Of a DNA stretch of 64,000 nt, positions 29,277 through 40,097 are shown piece by piece. The stretch comes from Halopseudomonas pertucinogena. GTDB lineage: Bacteria; Pseudomonadota; Gammaproteobacteria; Pseudomonadales; Pseudomonadaceae. A program made the position numbers and the translations under genes. The notes below the pieces were generated by a model, which was given only the letters and a program-made list of their open reading frames with translations, did not search any database and was not told the DNA's origin. Location of the stretch: NCBI RefSeq assembly GCF_014646575.1, contig NZ_BMNN01000003.1, forward strand, positions 151,172 to 215,171, in the 5' to 3' direction. Position 1 is the first letter of the stretch. Each line of letters opens with the position of its first letter.

Positions 29277-30242
29277 TCAGAGCGCCGCGATCCGCTGCCT
29301 CGCCGCCTCGTACTCGGACTTCAGCCGATTGATCAGCTCCACCGCCGGCACCACCTGCTTCACCGCGCCCACGCCCTGCCCGGCGCCCCAGATATCCCGC
29401 CAGGCCTTGGCCCTGCTGCTGCCACCGGAACCGAAGCTCATCTTCGACGGGTCCGATTCGGGCAGTGCGTCCGGATCGAGCCCGCTGTTGACAATGCTCT
29501 GGCGCAGATAGTTGCCGTGCACGCCGGTGAACAGGTTGGAATACACGATATCCGACGCGGTGCTGTCGACGATCATCTGCTTGTAGGCCTGATCGGCATT
29601 GGCCTCCTCGGTGGCGATGAAGGCAGACCCGACGTAGGCCAGATCGGCACCGGCAGCCAGGGCAGCGAGTATGGCGTTGCCATTGGATATCGCCCCCGAC
29701 AGCAGCAACGGACCGTCGAACCATTCACGGATCTCATGGATCAGCGCAAAGGGCGACAGCGTCCCGGCATGACCACCCGCACCGGCGGCCACAGCAATGA
29801 GACCGTCGGCGCCTTTCTCGATGGCCTTTCTGGCAAAGCGGTTGTTGATGACGTCATGCAACACGATACCGCCGTAGGAATGGATGGCCTCGTTCACGTC
29901 CTCACGGGCGCCGAGGGAGGTGATCACGATCGGCACCTTGTACTTCACGCACAGCGCCAGATCCTGCTCGAGCCGATCATTGGACCTGTGCACGATCAGG
30001 TTCACAGCAAAGGGGGCCGAGGGTCGATCCGGGTTGGCGGCATCGTATTCGGCCAGCTCTGTGGTGATACGCTGCAGCCACTGCTCAAGCATCTCCAGCG
30101 GACGGGCATTGAGTGACGGGAACGAGCCCACTACCCCGGCCTTGCACTGAGCAAGTACCAGATCCGGGTTGGAAATGATGAACATCGGTGAGCAGACTAC
30201 CGGGACCGAGAGGCGACCCTTGAGAACATTGGGCAGAGACAT
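29277..30242 (-). CDS. Nitronate monooxygenase family flavoenzyme
   Basis: The 321-residue FMN-binding TIM barrel has PVVCSPMFIISNPDL, the active-site region AAGAGGHAGTLSPF (catalytic His) and GAISNGNAILAALAAGADLAYVGSAF. The family oxidises alkyl nitronates such as propionate 3-nitronate. The ATG at 30242 follows GGAG by 5-6 bp; the GTG two codons earlier is inside that site's spacing and less likely. Confidence 0.9.
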   Translation of the reverse strand: MSLPNVLKGRLSVPVVCSPMFIISNPDLVLAQCKAGVVGSFPSLNARPLEMLEQWLQRITTELAEYDAANPDRPSAPFAVNLIVHRSNDRLEQDLALCVKYKVPIVITSLGAREDVNEAIHSYGGIVLHDVINNRFARKAIEKGADGLIAVAAGAGGHAGTLSPFALIHEIREWFDGPLLLSGAISNGNAILAALAAGADLAYVGSAFIATEEANADQAYKQMIVDSTASDIVYSNLFTGVHGNYLRQSIVNSGLDPDALPESDPSKMSFGSGGSSRAKAWRDIWGAGQGVGAVKQVVPAVELINRLKSEYEAARQRIAAL

Positions 30243-30460
30243 GATCACTCCATGGAAAACAGAAATTGAAACGGCCGGACAGATCAGTCATCGGACCGGG
30301 CGTCACCGCCGAGCCGTTAACCTAGCAACCTGCTCCGGCACCTGCAACCGCTATGGTCCGAGCGTATGAGGGGTGCTTGCAGTCGGTTATGGTGGCGTTC
30401 AGAAAAACGTCACCTGTTGGTCATCAACGATGCGAATACTGGCTGGGCAGTCCCCATCCC

Positions 30461-30794
30461 ATCCGAAAGGAGCTGGTCTGCCGTCACGCCTAGAACGACC
30501 TGCATACCACCACCAATATCGTCCCCGACGCCACCACGCCGGAAGAATATGTCGGCGGCACGGCGGACTGGCGAACCGATCTCTATGCCAGCCGCGGCAC
30601 CCTGCTGACCCACCGCGAGAGCATCGAACTGTTCCGTGCACTGGGTGCGAAATTCACTCCGGAGCTGAAACAGCCGGTGGCTCATCGATGTGCTGGCCAG
30701 GCAGGTAGGCGTGATTGGCGTATTCTCGGACTGGCCCGCCACCACGACCTTCTATGCACACTGCATGAAACCGGGGCATCGCCACCGAATGTAA
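30461..30794 (+). pseudogene. Remnant of a glycerophosphodiester phosphodiesterase-like gene
   Basis: Two in-order fragments in different frames are recognisable. From 30467 the frame reads KELVCRHA, a TAG stop (30491-30493), then NDLHTTTN and, after a gap, [17 protein letters not shown] and [11 protein letters not shown]. From 30681 another frame reads [20 protein letters not shown] and ends in TAA at 30794. These are the N-terminal and extreme C-terminal parts of large secreted GDPD enzymes, so the middle has been deleted. The gene is dead. The rest of the 30243-30849 gap shows nothing else. Confidence 0.78.
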
Positions 30795-30849
30795 AGCCGT
30801 GGATGCGCGCCTTGCACAGCGCAGGCGCGCACTCTTTGGCAGCGGAAGA

Positions 30850-32298
30850 TCAGCGCTTCTTGTCCCGGCGCTTCTTTTCGGCCTTCTTGTGGTGGCTCAT
30901 CAATCGCCGCTTCTTGTTCACCTGGCGCTCGGAAAGCTTGTTCTTGTTCTCCGCATAGGGGTTGTCACTGCCCTTGTACTCAACCCGGATCGGCGTGCCC
31001 GACAGCTTGAATACCTTGCGGAAGACGTTCTCCAGGTAGCGGGTATAGGAGCGCGGCACCGAGTCGACCTGGTTGCCGTGAATCACGATGATCGGCGGGT
31101 TGGAGCCGCCCAGGTGGGCATAGCGCAGCTTGATCCGCCGGCCGTTGACCAGCGGCGGCTGGTGTTCCTCCACCGCCGCTTCGAGAATTTCCGTCATGCG
31201 CTTGGTGGGGATCTTGGTCATGGCGCTTTCATAGGCCTGATCCACGGACTTGTAGAGCAGCCCCACGCCGCTGCCGTGCAGTGCGGAGATGAAATGCTGA
31301 TCGGCGAACTGGGTGAAGATCAGCCGACGCTCCAGCTCCTTCTTCACGTATTCCTTTTCGCCCGGCTCCATGCCGTCCCACTTGTTGATCGCCACCACCA
31401 GCGCACGACCGGCGTCGAGTACGAACCCCAGCAGGTGCAGGTCCTGTTCGACGATGCCCTCGCGGGCATCGACCACGAAGATCACCACGTTGGCATCCTG
31501 GATCGCCTGCAGGGTCTTGATCACCGAGAACTTCTCGATCGCCTCGAACACCTTGCCGCGGCGCCGCACCCCGGCGGTGTCGATCAGGGTGTAGGGTTTG
31601 CCGTGACGCTCGTACGGGATGTAGATGCTGTCGCGGGTGGTACCGGCCTGGTCGAACACCACGACCCGGTCCTCCCCGAGCATACGGTTGACCAGGGTCG
31701 ACTTGCCGACGTTGGGACGACCGATGACCGCGATCTTGGTACCGATTGGGGTCACCGGCGGGCGCTCGATCGGGTTGCCGTCCTCGTCCAGCTCCGGCGC
31801 CGCCTGGATGTCCCCTTTCACCAGCACCGCTTCGAGCATGGGGTTGATGTTGCGGCCGTGGGCGGCCGCAATGCAGATCGGCTCGCCCAGGCCCAGGGGC
31901 GCGAACTCGCCGATGATGGAGTCCTGGTCGGCACCATCGATCTTGTTGGCGATCAGGAAGGTATGCTTGTCGCGCTTGCGCAGATGCTCGGCAATCATCT
32001 CGTCACCGGCGGTGCGCCCGGCACGGGCGTCCACCAGAAACAGCACGGCGTCCGCCTCCTCGATGGCCTGCAGCGACTGACCGGCCATGATGGAATCGAT
32101 GCCATGCTCGTCGCCGGTCAGGCCGCCGGTATCCACCACGATGTAGGGCCGGCCCTGCCAGACTGCCTCCCCGTACTGACGGTCACGGGTCAACCCGGCC
32201 ACGTCCGCGACTATGGCGTCACGACTTTTGGTCAGACGGTTGAACAATGTGGACTTGCCGACGTTGGGCCGGCCCACCAGGGCAATAACAGGAACCAT
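30850..32298 (-). CDS. der: Ribosome-assembly GTPase Der (EngA)
   Basis: The 482-residue protein has two consecutive GTPase domains, each with GRPNVGKST, and NKID and NKWD as the G4 motifs, then a KH-like C-terminal domain and a very basic tail rich in Lys and Arg. It acts in 50S subunit maturation. The start at 32298 ([12 protein letters not shown]) is the family start. It follows bamB, separated by a terminator. Confidence 0.98.
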   Translation of the reverse strand: MVPVIALVGRPNVGKSTLFNRLTKSRDAIVADVAGLTRDRQYGEAVWQGRPYIVVDTGGLTGDEHGIDSIMAGQSLQAIEEADAVLFLVDARAGRTAGDEMIAEHLRKRDKHTFLIANKIDGADQDSIIGEFAPLGLGEPICIAAAHGRNINPMLEAVLVKGDIQAAPELDEDGNPIERPPVTPIGTKIAVIGRPNVGKSTLVNRMLGEDRVVVFDQAGTTRDSIYIPYERHGKPYTLIDTAGVRRRGKVFEAIEKFSVIKTLQAIQDANVVIFVVDAREGIVEQDLHLLGFVLDAGRALVVAINKWDGMEPGEKEYVKKELERRLIFTQFADQHFISALHGSGVGLLYKSVDQAYESAMTKIPTKRMTEILEAAVEEHQPPLVNGRRIKLRYAHLGGSNPPIIVIHGNQVDSVPRSYTRYLENVFRKVFKLSGTPIRVEYKGSDNPYAENKNKLSERQVNKKRRLMSHHKKAEKKRRDKKR

Positions 32299-32328
32299 GA
32301 ACACTCCGCGCACCGTTGGTGCCAAGCA

Positions 32329-32366
32329 AAAACAAAAAGGCCGTTGCCCTCAACCGGACAACGGCC
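32329..32366 (-). terminator. Intrinsic terminator between bamB and der
   Basis: GGCCGTTG and CAACGGCC pair across a 12-nt loop; the minus strand continues with TTTTTGTTTTTG. Der probably relies on read-through or its own promoter. Confidence 0.88.
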
Positions 32367-32389
32367 ACAAATTATAACCTGTTTCGGCT

Positions 32390-33535
32390 TCAGCGCAGCT
32401 GGTAGGCTGCCAGATCGCCGCTGTTACCGTAAACATACAGGGTACCGCTGCGCGCGATCGGGGGCACTCGCACCCCCTTGCTGTCGACGCGGACCCGGCC
32501 GACCAGTCGCCCGTCTGTCTGCGCCAGCAGATGCAGGTAGCCTTCGTAATCTGCCACCGCCACATAGCTGTTGAACGCCACCGGTGCTGTCAGCTGACGG
32601 CGCAGCAGCTGCTCGTTGGTCCACAGCGGGGTAGCGCGGTTCTGGTCGTAGGCTTCAACGGTACCGTCAGCCTTGCTCAGATAAACGCTGCCGAAGCCGG
32701 CGCCCGGGCCACCGTGGCTGGATGCGGGACGCTGCCAGCGAATATTGCCGGACTCTGCGTCCAGCGCCACCAGGTTGCCCTGATAGGTGGCCGCGTAAAG
32801 GGTTTGATCGTCAAGCAGCAGATGACCGTCAATGTCGACCATCCGCTCCAGTTCCGAGCGGCCCTGGGGCTGCGCCACGCGCTGTTCCCACAATGGAATA
32901 CCGTTGCTCGCATCCAGCGCCACCACCCGGCCGCTGGCCAAGCCGGCATAGACGCGGTACAGGCTGACTACCGGCGTGCTGTGGCCACGCACCGTGAGCA
33001 CCGGCAGGCTGGACTCGTACATCCAGCGCTGCTCACCGGTGCCGATATCCAGCGCGACCAGCTTGTCGTCCTGGGTCTGCACTACCACGATGTCACCGTT
33101 GGTCTGCGGCGGGGCCAGCACCTCGCTGGATACCTGGACGCGCCACAGCTCGCTGCCGTCGCTCTCGTCCAGGGTGATCACCGCGCCGTTCAGCGTGCCG
33201 AGCATGACCCGACCGCCGCCGGCGCCGACCGCTCCGGACAGCGGCTCCTTGAGCTTGACCTGCCAGTTGACCTTGCCGGTATCGCGGTCCATCGATACCA
33301 CCCGGCCATTGGCATCGGCGGCGTACAGGGTCAGACCGTCCAGGGCCGGTTGCAGGTTGTTATACAGCTCGCCCTGGCCGACACCGATGTTGCGCTTCCA
33401 GCTGCGCTCCAGCTCGACCTCGGCGGTGAATTTCTCCAGCTCCATAGGGGGCAGCTCCTTCTTGGAAGCGCTGCCGCAGCCTGCCAGCATCAGTACAGCC
33501 AGCCCCGCTGCCAGTGTCAGGTTGATCCGCTTCAA
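32390..33535 (-). CDS. bamB: Outer membrane assembly lipoprotein BamB
   Basis: The 381-residue protein has a lipoprotein signal with lipobox LAGC at about residues 17-20, then an eight-bladed PQQ-like beta-propeller with repeated motifs such as VVALDASNGIPLWEQRV and LVALDAESGNIRWQRP. BamB belongs to the BAM complex that inserts outer-membrane proteins. The 4-bp overlap with yfgM and the order hisS-yfgM-bamB-der are conserved in gammaproteobacteria. Confidence 0.96.
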   Translation of the reverse strand: MKRINLTLAAGLAVLMLAGCGSASKKELPPMELEKFTAEVELERSWKRNIGVGQGELYNNLQPALDGLTLYAADANGRVVSMDRDTGKVNWQVKLKEPLSGAVGAGGGRVMLGTLNGAVITLDESDGSELWRVQVSSEVLAPPQTNGDIVVVQTQDDKLVALDIGTGEQRWMYESSLPVLTVRGHSTPVVSLYRVYAGLASGRVVALDASNGIPLWEQRVAQPQGRSELERMVDIDGHLLLDDQTLYAATYQGNLVALDAESGNIRWQRPASSHGGPGAGFGSVYLSKADGTVEAYDQNRATPLWTNEQLLRRQLTAPVAFNSYVAVADYEGYLHLLAQTDGRLVGRVRVDSKGVRVPPIARSGTLYVYGNSGDLAAYQLR

Positions 33536-34176
33536 GAGGCCTCCTCCGCCAGATCATCCAGCTTGAGTTGCAGTTGTGGGCGTGCGCGATTGTCCTCGGT
33601 AGCCTGCAGCGCGGCCTGATAGGCCTGGCGGGCGTCGGCCACCCGACCGAGACTGAGCAGCAGGTCGCCACGCACTTCCTCGCGGCCGGCCAGCAAGGCG
33701 CCGGAAACGGAGCCGGAAAAGAGGTCGAGCGCTTCCTCGGCCCTGTCGAGCTGCGCCAGTACCCGTGCCAGCCTCTGGGTGGCAATTTCCTTCAGGGCCT
33801 GGTCGTCGGCCTCCTCGGCCACTTCACGCAGCAGATTCTCCGCCGTGGCGAAATCACCGCTTTCCACCGCCAGACGCGCCTGCATCAGTGCGGCAAACCG
33901 AGCGTATTCCGTGCCGGCATACTCATTGCGCAGCTGCTCGGCCAGTTCCGCTCCCCGCGCGCGACCCGTTTCGGTGTCGTCCTGCAGTACGCTTTCGAGC
34001 ATGTTCTGATACACAACGGAGGCATTGAGGGCCTTGTTTTCCTGATGGTTGGTCCAGGCATTCCAGCCGAGCACACCGGCCAGCGCCAGCACAACGCCGG
34101 TCAGTACAGGCACACCATGGCGTTGCCAGACATCCCTGATGCGTTCAATCTGTTCTTCTTCCGTCTGGTAACTCAC
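33532..34176 (-). CDS. yfgM: YfgM-like tetratricopeptide membrane protein
   Basis: The 214-residue protein begins MSYQTEEEQIERIRDVWQRH, has one membrane helix at about residues 20-40 (VPVLTGVVLALAGVLGW) and then TPR-like helical repeats in the periplasm. E. coli YfgM binds PpiD near the Sec translocon and affects envelope stress response. Identification is by the N-terminal motif and position between hisS and bamB. Confidence 0.92.
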   Translation of the reverse strand: MSYQTEEEQIERIRDVWQRHGVPVLTGVVLALAGVLGWNAWTNHQENKALNASVVYQNMLESVLQDDTETGRARGAELAEQLRNEYAGTEYARFAALMQARLAVESGDFATAENLLREVAEEADDQALKEIATQRLARVLAQLDRAEEALDLFSGSVSGALLAGREEVRGDLLLSLGRVADARQAYQAALQATEDNRARPQLQLKLDDLAEEAS

Positions 34177-34211
34177 CCTGCTCTCCTTTACCGCGTCAGT
34201 TTTTCCGATTG

Positions 34212-35489
34212 TTATGACAGGTTGCGCAAATGCTGCGGCACATCGGCCCAGGCCATGTTCAGCTGTTCCCCATCCTCACGCAAGGGCTTGAGGCCGACCT
34301 GACCGGCCGCTGCCTCCGCCTCCCCGAGGATCAGCGCATACAGCGCTCCGGACTTGTCCGCCTTCTTGAACTGGCTCTTGAAACTTCCGCCGCCACAATG
34401 CACTACCAGGCGCAGTTCAGGCAAGGCGTCGCGCAACTGTTCAGCCAGGCAGATGGCCGCCTGCTGCGTACCCTCCCCGAGGGTGACCAGATAGACATCC
34501 ACCTGCCGGGACAGTTCGGCGGGCACCTTGCCCAGGGTCTCGATCAGCAGCAACAACCGCTCCATGCCCATGGCGAAGCCGACCGCCGGGGCGGGCTTGC
34601 CGCCCAGCTGCTGTACCAGCCCATCGTAGCGGCCACCGGCGCACACTGTGCCCTGCGCTCCGAGCCGGTCGGTAACCCATTCGAACACGGTCAGGCCATA
34701 GTAATCCAGGCCGCGGACCAGACGGGGGTTGATCACGTAGGGAATGCCGGCGGCATCCAGCAGAGCACGCAGCCCCTCGAAATGCGCCCGGGCCTCTTCA
34801 TTCAGGTAGTCGGCCAGTTTCGGTGCATCGACCAGCAGCGCCTGGGTGTCGGGGTTCTTGCTGTCCAGCACCCGCAGCGGGTTGGTCTCGAGCCGGCGCT
34901 GACTGTCCTCGTCGAGCCTGTCGAAGCGCTCGCGCAGATAGGTCACCAGGTCTTCGCGATAGCGGGCCCGGTCTTCACTGGAGCCCAGACTGTTCAGTTC
35001 CAGGGTCACCGCCTCGTGAAGGCCCAGCTTCTGCCACAGTCGCCAGCTGAGGATGATCAGCTCCGCATCGATGTCCGGCCCCGCCAGATTGAAGGCCTCG
35101 ACGCCGACCTGATGGAACTGGCGATAACGCCCTTTCTGCGGCCGCTCATGGCGGAACATGGGGCCGGTGTACCAGACCTTCTGGCTGACGCCGCCACCGA
35201 GCAGACCGTGCTCGAGCATCGCCCGCACGCAGCCGGCAGTGCCTTCGGGGCGCAGGGTCAGGGAATCGCCATTGCGGTCGGCGAAGGTATACATCTCCTT
35301 CTCGACGATATCGGTCACCTCCCCGATCGAGCGCTGGAACAGCTCGGTGGGCTCGACGATCGGCAGCCGGATCTGCTGGTAACCGTAGCCTGCCAGCAGG
35401 CTGGCCACGGTACTTTCGAGGTATTGCCACAGGGCGCTGTCGGCGGGCAGGATGTCGTTCATGCCGCGCACGGCTTGCAGGTTCTTCAA
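34212..35489 (-). CDS. hisS: Histidyl-tRNA synthetase
   Basis: The 425-residue class II synthetase shows motif 2 [19 protein letters not shown], the HisA-type region [16 protein letters not shown] and motif 3 [14 protein letters not shown]. The C-terminal anticodon-binding domain is present. Length matches E. coli HisS (424). It lies 26 bp after ispG and probably in one transcript with it. Confidence 0.98.
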   Translation of the reverse strand: MKNLQAVRGMNDILPADSALWQYLESTVASLLAGYGYQQIRLPIVEPTELFQRSIGEVTDIVEKEMYTFADRNGDSLTLRPEGTAGCVRAMLEHGLLGGGVSQKVWYTGPMFRHERPQKGRYRQFHQVGVEAFNLAGPDIDAELIILSWRLWQKLGLHEAVTLELNSLGSSEDRARYREDLVTYLRERFDRLDEDSQRRLETNPLRVLDSKNPDTQALLVDAPKLADYLNEEARAHFEGLRALLDAAGIPYVINPRLVRGLDYYGLTVFEWVTDRLGAQGTVCAGGRYDGLVQQLGGKPAPAVGFAMGMERLLLLIETLGKVPAELSRQVDVYLVTLGEGTQQAAICLAEQLRDALPELRLVVHCGGGSFKSQFKKADKSGALYALILGEAEAAAGQVGLKPLREDGEQLNMAWADVPQHLRNLS

Positions 35490-35515
35490 GTTGCGTATTC
35501 CTTAGAATCGGGTGC

Positions 35516-36628
35516 TCAACCGCGGGCGATGGTGTTGTCGTCCAGCGCCTGCCTGGCTGCCACCTTGTCGCGGATGAGGCGCTCCAGGCGGTCAACCAGA
35601 TTGTCATTGGTCACTTTCTCGCTGGGTGCGCCGTCGACATAGACCAGGTTGTTGGGGGTGCCACCGGCCAGACCGATATCCGCTTCGCGGGCCTCCCCGG
35701 GGCCATTGACCACGCAGCCGATGACCGCAACATCCATGGGCACCAGTACGTCGTCCAGGCGCTGCTCCAGCTCGTTCATGGTCTTGACCACATCGAAGTT
35801 CTGCCGGGAGCAACTGGGGCAGGCAATGAAATTGATCCCCCGGGAACGCAGGCGCAGGGACTTGAGAATATCGAAGCCGACGCGGATCTCTTCCACCGGA
35901 TCGGCGGCAAGGGAAATGCGGATGGTGTCGCCGATGCCCTCGGCCAGCAGCATGCCCAGACCCACCGCGGATTTCACCGTGCCCGAACGCAGGCCACCGG
36001 CCTCGGTGATGCCCAGATGCAGCGGCTGCTCGATCTGCTGGGCCAGCAGGCGGTAGGCGCCCACGGCCATGAACACATCGGATGCCTTGACGCTGACCTT
36101 GTAGTCCTGGAAGTCCAGCTTGTCCAGGTAATCCACGTGGCGCATGGCAGACTCCACCAGTGCCTCGGGCGTGGGCTCCCCGTATTTCTTCTGCAGGTCC
36201 TTCTCCAGCGAGCCGGCGTTGACACCGATGCGGATCGGAATGCCATGGTGCCGGGCGGCGTCCACCACCGCCTTGACCCGGTCTTCGCGGCCGATGTTGC
36301 CCGGGTTGATGCGCAGGCAGTCAACGCCCAGCTCGGCGACCCGCAGGGCGACCCTGTAGTCGAAGTGGATATCCGCCACCAGCGGCATTCTGGTCTGCTG
36401 ACGGATCTGACCGAAGGCCTCGGCGGCCTCCATGGTCGGCACCGAGACCCGGACAATGTCCGCGCCCACCGCTTCCAGCTTCTGGATCTGGGCTACGGTG
36501 GCGGCGACGTCGCAGGTTTCGGTATTGGTCATGCTCTGCACCGAGATTGGCGCGTCGCCGCCAACCAGCACCGAACCGACGCGAATCTGGCGAGACTTCC
36601 TGCGTGTGATGGGGGATTGCTGGTGCAT
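35516..36628 (-). CDS. ispG: 4-hydroxy-3-methylbut-2-enyl diphosphate synthase (IspG)
   Basis: The 370-residue enzyme performs the penultimate step of the MEP isoprenoid pathway using a 4Fe-4S cluster. Ligand cysteines are visible in [13 protein letters not shown] and [11 protein letters not shown]. The barrel has [14 protein letters not shown]-type sequence near residue 135. It needs an Fe-S assembly system, which is relevant because the usual isc operon is missing nearby. The gap to rodZ is 9 bp. Confidence 0.98.
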   Translation of the reverse strand: MHQQSPITRRKSRQIRVGSVLVGGDAPISVQSMTNTETCDVAATVAQIQKLEAVGADIVRVSVPTMEAAEAFGQIRQQTRMPLVADIHFDYRVALRVAELGVDCLRINPGNIGREDRVKAVVDAARHHGIPIRIGVNAGSLEKDLQKKYGEPTPEALVESAMRHVDYLDKLDFQDYKVSVKASDVFMAVGAYRLLAQQIEQPLHLGITEAGGLRSGTVKSAVGLGMLLAEGIGDTIRISLAADPVEEIRVGFDILKSLRLRSRGINFIACPSCSRQNFDVVKTMNELEQRLDDVLVPMDVAVIGCVVNGPGEAREADIGLAGGTPNNLVYVDGAPSEKVTNDNLVDRLERLIRDKVAARQALDDNTIARG

Positions 36629-36637
36629 TGTTACCTC

Positions 36638-37585
36638 TTACTGGCCCACGCGGAGCCGTGCCACGCCGGACTGGCGGTTGGCAGTCAGCTCCACCGGCTG
36701 GCCGTTGAATTCGATTTTGGATACGGCTTCGGCTGCGCCGATGACCAGATCCAGCGGGCCGTCCTGGGCAATAGTCAGGGTGTCCCCGGCATTCATCTGC
36801 CTGCTGTGCAGCACCCGACCGCCGGGTACGCTGACCTGCACCCAGCAATTGGCGGTGAAGGCCATGACCAGCCCGCGATCACCCTGCGACGCGGCCGCCT
36901 CGGGTACGGGTTCCTGCGATGCTGCCGGCGTGTCGGCGGGCGACACCGGATCTTCCGTCTGTTCGGCGCCTGGCTCCTGCGTACCATCGATCGACCCGGC
37001 CCCGGTGTCGGCGTCGGTACCGGCATCGACCTCGGCCTCGGCATCGGCATCGGCTGCGACATCTGCCTCTTCCGCCGGGCTGGTAAAGGCGTCCGGCAGG
37101 GTCATGGAGTCCACCTGCACATCGTCGATCAGGGCGCTGACGTCGCTGCGTTCCTGGGGCAGGCCCGGGTCGCGGCTGACGTTCCACCACCACAGGCCCA
37201 GCCCCAGCATGACCACCACGATCAGCACGGTGCTGAGCACCATGGTCAGGCGCGCACCGCGGCGCGGTACACCCTCGATCCGGTTGATCGAACTGACTCG
37301 GGTCTCGCGCCCCTCCGCGCCCACATAGCGGTCGTAATGCCGGGCCATGGTATTGGGGTCGAGCTTGAGCAGGCGCGCATAGGAGCGAACGTAGCCGCGG
37401 GCGAAGGTATCGCCCGGCAGCCGATCGAAGCGGCCGGCCTCAAGATAGCCAAGGGTGGTTCTCGACAGGTGCAGGTGGGTGGCCACCTCGTCGGTGGTGA
37501 ATCCGACGCGCTCACGCTCCGCGCGCAGCAACTCGCCCGGGTTGACTACTGCTGAGCGGGTGCCGTTTTCCAGTTCTTCCGTCAT
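36638..37585 (-). CDS. rodZ: Cytoskeleton protein RodZ
   Basis: The 315-residue protein has an N-terminal helix-turn-helix domain (about residues 15-85, LRAERERVGFTTDEVATHLH), a membrane helix at about 112-133, a low-complexity acidic Ala/Asp/Pro linker, and a C-terminal DUF4115 beta domain from about 225 that contains FTANCWVQVSVPGGRVLHS. RodZ links MreB to the elongation machinery. The linker is encoded by repeated GGCATC/GGCCTC-like triplets. The start shares one base with the pilW stop (TGATG). Confidence 0.95.
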   Translation of the reverse strand: MTEELENGTRSAVVNPGELLRAERERVGFTTDEVATHLHLSRTTLGYLEAGRFDRLPGDTFARGYVRSYARLLKLDPNTMARHYDRYVGAEGRETRVSSINRIEGVPRRGARLTMVLSTVLIVVVMLGLGLWWWNVSRDPGLPQERSDVSALIDDVQVDSMTLPDAFTSPAEEADVAADADAEAEVDAGTDADTGAGSIDGTQEPGAEQTEDPVSPADTPAASQEPVPEAAASQGDRGLVMAFTANCWVQVSVPGGRVLHSRQMNAGDTLTIAQDGPLDLVIGAAEAVSKIEFNGQPVELTANRQSGVARLRVGQ

Positions 37586-38343
37586 CAGGAGGACTCCGAT
37601 TCGGCCAGGGCCCGCGCTTCATCGGATGCCGGGTACAACCGCCGCAACTGCAGGGCGTAGCTGGCGGCCCGGTTATGGTCATTGAAGCGCCGCGCCAGTT
37701 GCACGCCGAGCCAGAGGCTGGATGCATTCTGCGCCGATAATTGGGTGAAGCCGAGGTAGTAGTTCCACGCCGGCACAAAATTCTGTTCGTCAAATTCGAT
37801 ACGGGCCAGTTCGAGCAGGGCCAGCGGCTGGCGGCTGTTCAGCCGTAACGCACGCTCGAAACTGGCCTTGGCATCCTCGGTACGGTCCAGCTGCCTGTAG
37901 GCCAGCCCGAGGTTCTCGAATACCCGGGAGCGCTCGGCATAGAAGGTATCCTCCGAGGCCTTGCGGAAATACTCCAGCGCCTCGGCATACCGCTTCTGCT
38001 CCATGAGGAAAGCGCCGTAGTTGTTCAGGATCCGGGCGCTGTTCGGGGCGCTGGCCAGCGCGGCGCGAAAGTGCTGCTCGGCGGATTTGGCCTCGCCCTC
38101 CTGCTGGAACACCAGGGCCAGGGCAACATGCGCCGCCTCTGAACGGGCATCCAGTTTAAGCGCTTCACGCAGCGGAGACTTGGCCCGCTCGGTCTCGCCC
38201 TTCTGCAGATAGCCCAGCCCGAGCTGAATGTAGGCATCGCGTGCCTCGCTGGGGTTGGCCTGACGCTTGGGCTGATCGGTGGTGGTCACACACCCCCCCA
38301 GCAGCAGGCCAAGCAATCCGATTGCGACAATATGCTTTCTCAT
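37585..38343 (-). CDS. pilW: Type IV pilus biogenesis lipoprotein PilW/PilF (TPR)
   Basis: The 252-residue lipoprotein has the lipobox LGGC near residues 13-16 and about six TPR repeats, such as LNNYGAFLMEQKRYAEALEYF. PilF/PilW pilotins bring the PilQ secretin to the outer membrane. The ATG at 38343 (MRKHIVAIG) gives a proper signal peptide; the upstream in-frame ATG overlaps rlmN. It sits in its conserved place between rlmN and rodZ. Confidence 0.93.
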   Translation of the reverse strand: MRKHIVAIGLLGLLLGGCVTTTDQPKRQANPSEARDAYIQLGLGYLQKGETERAKSPLREALKLDARSEAAHVALALVFQQEGEAKSAEQHFRAALASAPNSARILNNYGAFLMEQKRYAEALEYFRKASEDTFYAERSRVFENLGLAYRQLDRTEDAKASFERALRLNSRQPLALLELARIEFDEQNFVPAWNYYLGFTQLSAQNASSLWLGVQLARRFNDHNRAASYALQLRRLYPASDEARALAESESS

Positions 38344-38366
38344 CACTCTCGTTCCTCGATTGGATG

Positions 38367-39512
38367 TCATTGGCGATTTGTCGTCCGCGCTACACCGGGC
38401 TGCTCGTCGGCAAGCTGGCGTACCGCAATATAGCGTTCGCTGCGCCGGGTCCTGTCCATGACCTGGCCGACCAGCTGTCCGCAGGCTGCATCGATATCAT
38501 CCCCCCGCGTGGTGCGCACGGTCACGTTGTAACCGGCGTTGTGCAGCATATCCTGGAACCGGCGGATGGCATTGTTGCTGGGCCGCTCGTATCCCGAATA
38601 GGGGAAGGGGTTGAAGGGAATGAGGTTGATCTTGCACGGCGTCTCACGCAGCAGCTCAATCAGCTGCTGAGCATGTTCCGGCTGGTCGTTCACATCCTTC
38701 AGCAGGGTGTACTCAATGGTCAGATAACGCTTCTCGCCCAACCCGGCGATATACCTGTTGCACGCCGGCAGCAGTACCGCCAGCGGGTACTTCCTGTTCA
38801 GCGGCACCAGCTGGTTGCGCAGTTCATCGTTGGGCGCGTGCAGCGACAGGGCCAGGGCCACATCGGTAACCTCGCCAAGCTTCTCGATCATCGGCACCAC
38901 GCCGGAGGTGGACAGCGTCACCTTGCGCTTGGAAATGCCGTAACCCAGGTCATCCATCATCAAGGTCATGGCGTCGACAACGTTGTCGAAGTTGAGCAGG
39001 GGCTCGCCCATACCCATCATCACCACGTTGGTGACGGCCCGATCGACCTTGGCCGGCACCGTGCCGAACGACTTGTTGGCGATCCACACCTGGCCGATGA
39101 TCTCGGCGGCGGTCAGGTCGCTGTTGAAACCCTGCTTGCCGGTCGAACAGAAGCTGCAGTCCAGTGCACAGCCGGCCTGGGATGACACGCACAGGGTGCC
39201 ACGGCCATTCTGCGGGATGTACACCGTCTCGACACAGCTGCCGGATGCCACCCGCACTACCCACTTGCGCGTGCCATCCCTGGAAATATCCTCGCTGACC
39301 ACTTCCGGGCCGCGAATCTCGGCGCGGGCCTTGAGCTTCTCGCGCAAGGCCTTGCCGATATTGGTCATATCATCGAAATTGTCGACACCAAAGTGATGTA
39401 TCCACTTCATGACCTGCCCGGCACGGAAGCGCTTTTCTCCGATTTCCTCGAAAAAAGCTTCCAGCCCGGCCCGTGTCAGGCCCAGCAGATTTACCCTGGC
39501 GGTGTCAGTCAT
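38367..39512 (-). CDS. rlmN: Dual-specificity RNA methyltransferase RlmN
   Basis: The 381-residue radical SAM enzyme methylates A2503 of 23S rRNA and A37 of some tRNAs. The cluster motif [16 protein letters not shown] (CxxxCxxC) is clear, and a catalytic Cys lies in the N-terminal FSVGCVETVY-equivalent region ([11 protein letters not shown]) and the C-terminal NAG segment. Its Fe-S cluster again requires an assembly system. It is 34 bp after ndk. Confidence 0.97.
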   Translation of the reverse strand: MTDTARVNLLGLTRAGLEAFFEEIGEKRFRAGQVMKWIHHFGVDNFDDMTNIGKALREKLKARAEIRGPEVVSEDISRDGTRKWVVRVASGSCVETVYIPQNGRGTLCVSSQAGCALDCSFCSTGKQGFNSDLTAAEIIGQVWIANKSFGTVPAKVDRAVTNVVMMGMGEPLLNFDNVVDAMTLMMDDLGYGISKRKVTLSTSGVVPMIEKLGEVTDVALALSLHAPNDELRNQLVPLNRKYPLAVLLPACNRYIAGLGEKRYLTIEYTLLKDVNDQPEHAQQLIELLRETPCKINLIPFNPFPYSGYERPSNNAIRRFQDMLHNAGYNVTVRTTRGDDIDAACGQLVGQVMDRTRRSERYIAVRQLADEQPGVARTTNRQ

Positions 39513-39546
39513 TGCGATACATCACTCATTCAGTGTCTGGAGCTGC

Positions 39547-39978
39547 TCAGCGGGTGCGCGGGCACAGCTCGGTTTCGGCGAAGAAGTAGCCGATTTCACG
39601 GGCAGCGGAAGTGGCGGAGTCGGAGCCGTGTACAGCATTGGCATCGATGGACTCGGCAAAATCGGCGCGGATGGTACCGGCGTCGGCTTCCTTCGGGTTG
39701 GTTGCACCCATCAGCTCGCGGTTCTTCAGGACCGCACCTTCGCCTTCCAGCACCTGAACAACAACCGGGCCGGAGGTCATGAAGCTGACCAGATCCTTGA
39801 AGAAGGGACGCTCCTTGTGCTCGGCGTAGAAGCCTTCGGCGTCAGCCTGGGACAGTTGAACCATCTTGGCGGCCACAACGCGCAGACCGGCCTGCTCGAA
39901 ACGGCTCAGAATCTGACCGATGACATTCTTGGCAACGGCGTCAGGCTTGATGATGGACAGGGTGCGTTCTACGGCCAT
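39547..39978 (-). CDS. ndk: Nucleoside diphosphate kinase
   Basis: The 143-residue enzyme transfers the gamma phosphate among nucleotides through a phospho-His in the motif NAVHGSDS near residue 117. [15 protein letters not shown] at the N-terminus and [17 protein letters not shown] are invariant family segments. It normally follows iscX at the end of the isc operon; here it follows a cysteine desulfurase gene directly. Confidence 0.98.
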   Translation of the reverse strand: MAVERTLSIIKPDAVAKNVIGQILSRFEQAGLRVVAAKMVQLSQADAEGFYAEHKERPFFKDLVSFMTSGPVVVQVLEGEGAVLKNRELMGATNPKEADAGTIRADFAESIDANAVHGSDSATSAAREIGYFFAETELCPRTR

Positions 39979-40037
39979 GTAACTCTCCAGAGGTTTGAAA
40001 TGGATAAGGACAGATAACAGGAATTGTTAACCCGCAG

Positions 40038-40043
40038 ATTATA
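40038..40043 (-). promoter_or_regulatory. ndk: -10 element of a likely ndk promoter
   Basis: The minus strand reads TATAAT about 60 bp before ndk. No close -35 match is present at 16-18 bp. The 119-bp gap between ndk and the desulfurase gene has no trace of other isc genes. Confidence 0.45.
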
Positions 40044-40097
40044 CGCAGGTTGACTGCAAATGCGTAACAGCGGCAAGGTGCCAGTTGCTACGCCGTA

